Shown one piece after another: positions 13,517-18,050 of a stretch of 18,050 nucleotides of DNA; position 1 is the stretch's first letter, and each line of letters starts with the position of its first letter. A program made the position numbers and the translations under genes. The notes beneath the pieces were generated by a model. It had not been told where the DNA came from. It ran no database searches and worked only from the letters and a program-made list of their open reading frames with translations. Source of the stretch: DATCVA01 sp036567205 (GTDB lineage: Bacteria > Pseudomonadota > Gammaproteobacteria > Burkholderiales > Burkholderiaceae_B). The stretch is from the NCBI GenBank assembly GCA_036567205.1, contig DATCVA010000276.1:1-18050 (forward strand), given 5' to 3'.

Positions 13517-14590
13517 ATGATCGATTTAGAACCTTACGACTTGCTGGCTACCGCAGTACTGTTGCTGGACGAGCATGGGGCGGTTGCCCACGCCAATGCC
13601 AGCGCGGAAGAACTCTTCGGCTTGTCGCGCAAGCAGCTGAGCGGTTTGGCGGGGTGTTCCTTATTTAACGCCGACGAGGCTTTAGAGTCGCGTTTCCTTG
13701 ATGCCGTCAAGGGGAAATTCGGGGTTTTGCGGCAAGATCTTTCGGTTCGTCGGCTGGGTTCTACGGCTTTGGTCAGCTTGACGGTTGTTCCGCTGGACCA
13801 CCAGCCCTGGGCCGCATTGCTTGAAGTGCGGGCGTTGGATCAGCATCTGTTGCTGGATCGTACGCAACAGCTTAGTAAAGAGCTTAAAGTGCAGCGCGAG
13901 TCCCTGCGCAATTTGGCTCATGAAGTTAAAAACCCGCTAGGAGGGTTGCGCGGCGCGGCGCAGCTGCTCGAGTCGGAATTGAATTCGAATTCCTTGCGCG
14001 AGTATACCGGTGTGATTATTGCAGAGGCCGACCGGCTTAGTGCACTGATCGACCGCCTGATAGCGCCGCAGGGCGAGAGCTTGCAGAAAAGCCGATTCAA
14101 TATTCACGAAATTTGCGAACGTGTCTATACCTTGGTGCGTGCCGAGTTTGCGGCACAGATTGAAATTGTGCGTGATTACGATGCGTCGATGCCCGAGCTG
14201 TGCGGGGACTTTTCCCGCCTGGTGCAAGCGCTGCTTAATATTGTTCGCAATGCAGCGCAAGCGCTGATCGAGGGCAGCGGCACGTCGGCGGATTTCGTGG
14301 CAACCCGGCCCAAACTGATTTTGCGTACCCGTATCGGACGGCAACTGGTGTTGGCGACCCGGCCTGTACGAATGGGTATTGTTGTTTCGGTGGTCGATAA
14401 TGGTCCGGGTGTGCCGCTTGATTTGCATGACAAAATTTTCCATCCCCTGGTTACGGGGCGGGCTAATGGTACAGGCCTGGGCCTTAGCCTGGCGCAAGAG
14501 TTTGTACAGCAGCATGGCGGGGTGATCGAGTTCGACTCGATTCCCGGTCATACCGAATTTCGCTTGATCCTACCCATGGAGTCGCCATGA
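13517..14590 (+). CDS. ntrB: Nitrogen regulation sensor histidine kinase NtrB (GlnL)
   Basis: Cytosolic histidine kinase/phosphatase that reads PII protein status and controls NtrC phosphorylation. There are no membrane segments. A PAS domain occupies about residues 8-110 (LDEHGAVAHANASAEELFGL). The dimerisation/phosphoacceptor H-box is NLAHEVKNPLGGLRGAAQLLE with His135. The ATPase domain shows N-box LLNIVRNAAQALIEG, G1 VVDNGPGVP and G2 GTGLGLSLAQEF. The length of 357 aa is normal. ATG 13517 has only a weak Shine-Dalgarno, consistent with translation from the glnA transcript. Its stop overlaps the ntrC start (ATGA), a conserved coupling in this operon. Confidence 0.96.
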   Translation: MIDLEPYDLLATAVLLLDEHGAVAHANASAEELFGLSRKQLSGLAGCSLFNADEALESRFLDAVKGKFGVLRQDLSVRRLGSTALVSLTVVPLDHQPWAALLEVRALDQHLLLDRTQQLSKELKVQRESLRNLAHEVKNPLGGLRGAAQLLESELNSNSLREYTGVIIAEADRLSALIDRLIAPQGESLQKSRFNIHEICERVYTLVRAEFAAQIEIVRDYDASMPELCGDFSRLVQALLNIVRNAAQALIEGSGTSADFVATRPKLILRTRIGRQLVLATRPVRMGIVVSVVDNGPGVPLDLHDKIFHPLVTGRANGTGLGLSLAQEFVQQHGGVIEFDSIPGHTEFRLILPMESP

Positions 14591-16068
14591 AACCCGTCTG
14601 GATAGTTGATGACGATCAAAGCATACGCTGGGTGCTCGAGAAGGCACTGGCGCGTGCATCCGTCCCGACGCAAACTTTTGCATCGGCTGACGCCATGCTG
14701 CAGGCTTTGAAAAATGAAACCCCATCGGCTCTGGTGACCGACATCCGGATGCCCGGCCAGGATGGTTTAAGTCTGTTGCACGACATCAAGCAGCGGTATC
14801 CTGATCTGGCGGTCATTGTCATGACGGCATTTACCGATTTAAATAGTACGGTTACAGCATTCCAGAACGGGGCATTCGACTATTTGGCCAAACCGTTCGA
14901 TATCAATGATGCGGTTGCCTTGATACAGCGTGCTGTATCCACGGGGGATGAGGCTGTCGAGCCGGCGCTTGCCAGTGCCGCGCCGGAGGTTGCGGGCGGC
15001 AAGGTAATGATGCAGTCTTCATCGGTGGCGATGCAAGAGGTGTTTCGTGCCATTGGGCGCTTGGCGGTATCGCCCGCCACCGTGCTGATTACCGGTGAAT
15101 CGGGTACGGGCAAAGAGTTGATTGCCCATGCTCTGCATACGCATAGCGCGCGTTTTTCCGGCCCTTTTGTTGCATTGAATGCGGCTGCCATTCCGCGCGA
15201 TTTGCTCGAGGCCGAACTCTTCGGGCACGAGCGGGGCGCCTTCACCGGGGCTACCGCCATGCGCCGCGGACGCTTCGAGGAAGCAAATGGAGGCACGTTG
15301 TTTCTGGATGAAATCGGCGATATGCCGTTTGAGCTACAGACGCGTTTGCTGCGTGTGCTGGCCGAGGGCAGTTTCTATAGAGTCGGGGGAACGCAGGCGG
15401 TTTCGGTCGATGTCCGTATTGTGGCGGCCACTCATCAGCCGCTGGAACAGCGTGTGGCGCAAGGAACTTTCCGGGAAGATCTGTTTCATCGCTTGAATGT
15501 GATTCGTTTGCGACTGCCGCCACTGCGTGAGCGTAAAGAGGATATTCCGGCGTTAAGCAAGCTTTTTTTGCGGAATAGCGCCCAAAGTCTTGGTGTCCCT
15601 GTTCGCCGCTTAACTTCCGCGGCGCTGCAGGCCCTGACAACGTTCGATTATCCCGGCAATATCCGGCAGCTTGAGAATTTTTGCCATTGGTTGACTGTCA
15701 TGTCGGCGGGACAGCTGGTCGATGTGGACGACCTGCCGCCTGAAATCGGCAAGCGAGACGCTGCGCAGCCTTTGACGGCCACAGTCCGGTCCGGGCAGGG
15801 CGGGGCCGACCCCAGTAATGTGTTGACCCGGGAAGCCCCATCCGCCACGGTTTCATGGACCGATTTGTTGATGCAAGAAACTCAAGCCCGGCTGGATCGT
15901 AACGAGCCCGCCATTTTGGCGACCCTCATGCGTGACTTCGAGCGTGTTCTGCTGCGTACCGCATTGAGCCACAGCCGCGACCGGCGCGCCGAGGCGGCGC
16001 AACGCCTGGGGATCGGGCGTAATACCCTGACGCGTAAATGCCAGGAGCTGGGGTTGGACGGCAATTGA
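14587..16068 (+). CDS. ntrC: Nitrogen regulation response regulator NtrC (GlnG)
   Basis: Sigma-54-dependent enhancer-binding activator of nitrogen-assimilation genes. The receiver domain (residues 1-120) has the acidic triad VDDD and phospho-acceptor Asp52 in VTDIRMPGQDG. The AAA+ domain has Walker A GESGTGKE from residue 170, the sigma-54-contacting loop GAFTGA at 217-222, and Walker B GGTLFLDEIGD. The C-terminal Fis-type helix-turn-helix reads RRAEAAQRLGIGRNTLTRKCQELG. The 493-aa length is slightly above E. coli NtrC (469), mostly in the linker after the AAA+ domain (about residues 395-425, Ala/Thr/Gly-rich). It can be expected to bind the site at 11914-11930 and activate its own operon. 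The stop lies 6 bp before repeat copy D. Confidence 0.97.
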   Translation: MKPVWIVDDDQSIRWVLEKALARASVPTQTFASADAMLQALKNETPSALVTDIRMPGQDGLSLLHDIKQRYPDLAVIVMTAFTDLNSTVTAFQNGAFDYLAKPFDINDAVALIQRAVSTGDEAVEPALASAAPEVAGGKVMMQSSSVAMQEVFRAIGRLAVSPATVLITGESGTGKELIAHALHTHSARFSGPFVALNAAAIPRDLLEAELFGHERGAFTGATAMRRGRFEEANGGTLFLDEIGDMPFELQTRLLRVLAEGSFYRVGGTQAVSVDVRIVAATHQPLEQRVAQGTFREDLFHRLNVIRLRLPPLRERKEDIPALSKLFLRNSAQSLGVPVRRLTSAALQALTTFDYPGNIRQLENFCHWLTVMSAGQLVDVDDLPPEIGKRDAAQPLTATVRSGQGGADPSNVLTREAPSATVSWTDLLMQETQARLDRNEPAILATLMRDFERVLLRTALSHSRDRRAEAAQRLGIGRNTLTRKCQELGLDGN

Positions 16069-16074
16069 AATTTA

Positions 16075-16175
16075 TTTCATTTTCACATCAATAGTGAGCA
16101 CGAAGGCGAAGCGCAGACAGTACATTTGTACGGCAAGCGAAGCTGACACAGCTAACGGTTGATTTGGAAATGAAA
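16075..16175 (+). mobile_element. MITE-like element, copy D (101 bp), TSD TTA
   Basis: The best-preserved copy. The left end TTTCATTTTCACATCAA matches the reverse-complemented right end TTTCATTTCCAAATCAA at 15 of 17 positions. Direct repeats TTA flank it at 16072-16074 and 16176-16178. The core carries GTAC-ATTT-GTAC, a small central hairpin, then GGCAAGCGAAG. It fills almost the whole space between the convergent ntrC and ABC-ATPase genes. The right-hand TTA is the complement of the ATPase stop codon TAA. It shares a subtype with copy A. Confidence 0.82.
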
Positions 16176-16958
16176 TTAGCTGGCTTCGCCGCGCAAATAG
16201 GCTTGCGCGCGCTGAGCCATAAGCGCTTCGCGCCTGATAAAGTCAGCGACAAAGGTGTTGGCCGGCTGGTGGTGCAGGCCATAGGGCGTGTCCCACTGGG
16301 CAATGACACCTTGCTGCATGATGCCGATGCGGTCGGCAATGGCAAATGCTTCGGCCTGGTTGTGTGTAACCAGCAAAGCCGTATGCCCGGTTTTTTTCAG
16401 GATTTCACGCACCTCGAAGGCAAGCCGTTCGCGTGTGTCGATATCCAGGTTCGAGAACGGCTCATCAAGCAGCAGCAGGTCGGGCTCGGGGGCAAGAGCG
16501 CGGGCCAACGCAACGCGTTGTTGCTGTCCGCCCGAAAGCTCGTGAGGATAGCGATTGGCCGTGCCTTCAAGTCCGACAAGCTCCAGCAATTCCTGCACCC
16601 GTTCGATACGCTGTTGTTTTTCCCTGCGCCGGAGTCCGAAGGCAATGTTTTTTTCGACGTTTAAATGCGGGAATAACGCATAGTCCTGAAACATCATGCC
16701 GACGTGACGATCCTCCGGTTCCACTTGATCTTTTACCGATGATAGAACGGTGTCACCCAGGCTTATTGTGCCGGCGCGTAAGGGTTCAAAGCCTGCTATA
16801 GAACGTAAAACAGTGGTTTTTCCGCAGCCCGAAGCGCCCAAAAGACAGCCGATATGGCCTTCTTGCAAACTAAGGGAAAAATCGCAGACGACGGACTGAA
16901 CGCCTTCAGGCGTGTCGTATGCCAGGGAAATTTTATCTAGTTTGAGTAAGTCAGACAT
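16176..16958 (-). CDS. ABC transporter ATP-binding protein, iron(III)-type (FbpC/AfuC-like)
   Basis: ATPase that powers import through the permease encoded just upstream. Walker A GASGCGKTT lies at residues 41-49, followed by the Q-loop MMFQDYALFPHLNV, the signature LSGGQQQRVALARAL, Walker B LLLLDEPFSNLD and the H-loop LLVTHNQAEA. The YALFPHLNVEKNIAFGL and AFAIADRIGIMQQG segments place it in the CUT1/PotA/FbpC-like group, and the partner permease points to iron(III). At 260 aa it stops after FVADFIRREALMAQRAQAYL and lacks the TOBE domain that brings typical FbpC/PotA proteins to about 350 aa. ATG 16958 is 4 bp past the permease stop with no clear Shine-Dalgarno, so translation is probably coupled. 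The stop codon coincides with the target duplication of repeat copy D. Confidence 0.9.
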   Translation of the reverse strand: MSDLLKLDKISLAYDTPEGVQSVVCDFSLSLQEGHIGCLLGASGCGKTTVLRSIAGFEPLRAGTISLGDTVLSSVKDQVEPEDRHVGMMFQDYALFPHLNVEKNIAFGLRRREKQQRIERVQELLELVGLEGTANRYPHELSGGQQQRVALARALAPEPDLLLLDEPFSNLDIDTRERLAFEVREILKKTGHTALLVTHNQAEAFAIADRIGIMQQGVIAQWDTPYGLHHQPANTFVADFIRREALMAQRAQAYLRGEAS

Positions 16959-16962
16959 GCAT

Positions 16963-18050
16963 TCAATGCTTAGATTTAAGTTGATTTCGAGCTAATAAAA
17001 TAACCGGCAACAGTCCGACCAGAACGATAGCCAGAGCGGCTACCGAGCCTTCTTCGTAGGTGCCGCGCGCAGCCTCGGCGTATAGCCAGGTAGCCAGGGT
17101 TTCGAAATTGACCGGGCGCAGCAAAAGGGTTGCGGGCAGTTCTTTCATGGTGTCGACAAACACCAGTAGGGCGGCCGCCCCGATAGCAGGGCGAAGTAGC
17201 GGCAAATGCACCCGGTACAGCGTACTGGTGGGGGTCTCGCCCAGCAGCCGTGACGCCTGTTCGAGTGACGGTGGAATACGTGCAAGGCCGGACTCGAGGC
17301 CGCCTACCGATATCGCCAGGAAACGAATGACGTAGGCGCATACCAGGGCGGTCGACGAGCCCATGAGCACCAGACCGGGCGATGTGCCGGTTGCTAATTC
17401 GATTACCCAGGCGATGCCGTCGTCAATGACGTTGAATGGCATCAACAAGCCAATGGCAAGGACGGTGCCTGGCAGGGCATAGCCGGCGGTTGCAATGCGT
17501 GCGCAGAGCCGCATGGCATTATGGGAGCTGTTGGAACGGGTGCTGCGTGCAGCCCAGGTAACGATCACACCGCAAACCACGACGACCACCGTCGCTATAA
17601 GCGCAATGCGAATAGTGTTGAAGCCACTATCGAGCAATTGGGAAGAAATGCCTCCGACAGTATGGAAGTGTTTGAACGTTTCGTTCATCAGATACAGTGC
17701 GGGGGCGACGAACCCGATAAGAATAGGCAACCAGCCCAAAGCTATCGCCGTCAGAGCTGCCGGGCCTGTAAGAGGCTTGGGCTGGATGGGACGCATTCTT
17801 TGCGTATTGGAGTAACGCTGGCGCTTGCGGCCGCGGCGCTCAAGCAAAATTAGAACAACAACAATCGCCAGCATGGCCAAAGCGATTTGCGCAGCTCCGG
17901 CCAGGTCTGATCGGGTGACCCACGTGGTGTACACCGATACAGTCAGGGTTTGAACCCCTAGAAACTCGGAGGCTCCGATATCGTTAAGCGTTTCGAGCAA
18001 CGCCAGGCTTACGCCTACTGCAATGGCCGGACGCGCCAGGGGAAGGGCTA
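16963..18050 (-). CDS. Iron(III)-type ABC transporter permease, two-module (FbpB-like), N-terminus outside window
   Basis: Inner-membrane permease with two fused BPD_transp_1 modules. The frame is open to the window edge: the codons between 18001 and 18050 read ALPLARPAIAVGVSLAL, which continues directly into LLETLNDIGASEFLGV, the EAA loop of module 1. A Met at 18000 is therefore internal, and roughly 150-200 N-terminal residues are missing. After a charged linker (ERRGRKRQRYSNTQR) the second module follows, with LPLLRPAIGAAALLVFVDTM and KELPATLLLRPVNFETLATWLY, the latter characteristic of the iron(III) (FbpB/SfuB/AfuB) permeases. A periplasmic binding protein and the rest of the gene should lie beyond 18050. 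Thiamine-type ThiP permeases are related, but this motif fits the iron family better. Confidence 0.9.
   Translation of the reverse strand, partial: ALPLARPAIAVGVSLALLETLNDIGASEFLGVQTLTVSVYTTWVTRSDLAGAAQIALAMLAIVVVLILLERRGRKRQRYSNTQRMRPIQPKPLTGPAALTAIALGWLPILIGFVAPALYLMNETFKHFHTVGGISSQLLDSGFNTIRIALIATVVVVVCGVIVTWAARSTRSNSSHNAMRLCARIATAGYALPGTVLAIGLLMPFNVIDDGIAWVIELATGTSPGLVLMGSSTALVCAYVIRFLAISVGGLESGLARIPPSLEQASRLLGETPTSTLYRVHLPLLRPAIGAAALLVFVDTMKELPATLLLRPVNFETLATWLYAEAARGTYEEGSVAALAIVLVGLLPVILLARNQLKSKH

Noticed and set aside
16075..16175. IHF binding sites in the ends of the repeat element
   Set aside because: The ATCAA part of the IHF consensus WATCAANNNNTTR recurs in the terminal repeats, but the TTR half is absent at the required spacing in all copies.
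16176..16178. Repeat copy D truncating the ABC ATPase
   Set aside because: The gene-side TTA would have been present as the target before insertion, so the in-frame stop predates the element.

Overview
The window looks like chromosomal DNA of a beta-proteobacterium, most likely Burkholderiales close to the Alcaligenaceae (Bordetella/Achromobacter/Pusillimonas-like). The basis is the combination of a Bug/TctC periplasmic binding protein, the divergent yicC / rph-rdgB-hemW block, and the glnA-ntrB-ntrC operon, together with moderate GC content. The genus assignment is inference; no rRNA or species marker is present.

Layout. (1) 3-3892: a catabolic cluster on the + strand with a TctC-type solute-binding protein (5' end outside the window), an MmgE/PrpD-family protein, a CaiB/BaiF CoA-transferase and a broken CitE-type lyase remnant. 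(2) 3917-5107: an MFS transporter. (3) 5227-6563: a small convergent His/Gly-rich lipoprotein, a MazG-like pyrophosphohydrolase and a VOC-family protein. (4) 6802-7650: kdsA (KDO-8-phosphate synthase), standing alone, whose sequence looks more Neisseria/enterobacterial than Bordetella-like. (5) 7860-11880: yicC (minus), then rph, rdgB and hemW (plus), a housekeeping RNA/nucleotide/heme block. (6) 12077-16068: glnA-ntrB-ntrC behind a sigma-54 promoter with an upstream NtrC-like site, an autoregulated nitrogen circuit. (7) 16176-18050 (minus): ATPase and two-module permease of an iron(III)-type ABC importer, running out of the window.

The most notable non-genic signal is a family of short mobile-looking repeats. 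Four copies, 101, 101, 100 and 101 bp long, lie at 7759-7859, 9769-9869, 9949-10048 and 16075-16175, all in the same orientation. Each has imperfect 17-bp terminal inverted repeats, and three of the four are flanked by perfect 3-bp direct repeats (TTA, TAA, TTA); the fourth has TTA/GTA. This is the anatomy of a MITE (a non-autonomous transposable element). Two copies sit exactly on the ochre stop codon of a minus-strand gene (yicC and the ABC ATPase) and keep the stop intact. One copy supplies the apparent start codon of rdgB. No transposase is visible in the window, and I cannot assign the repeat to a named family from memory.
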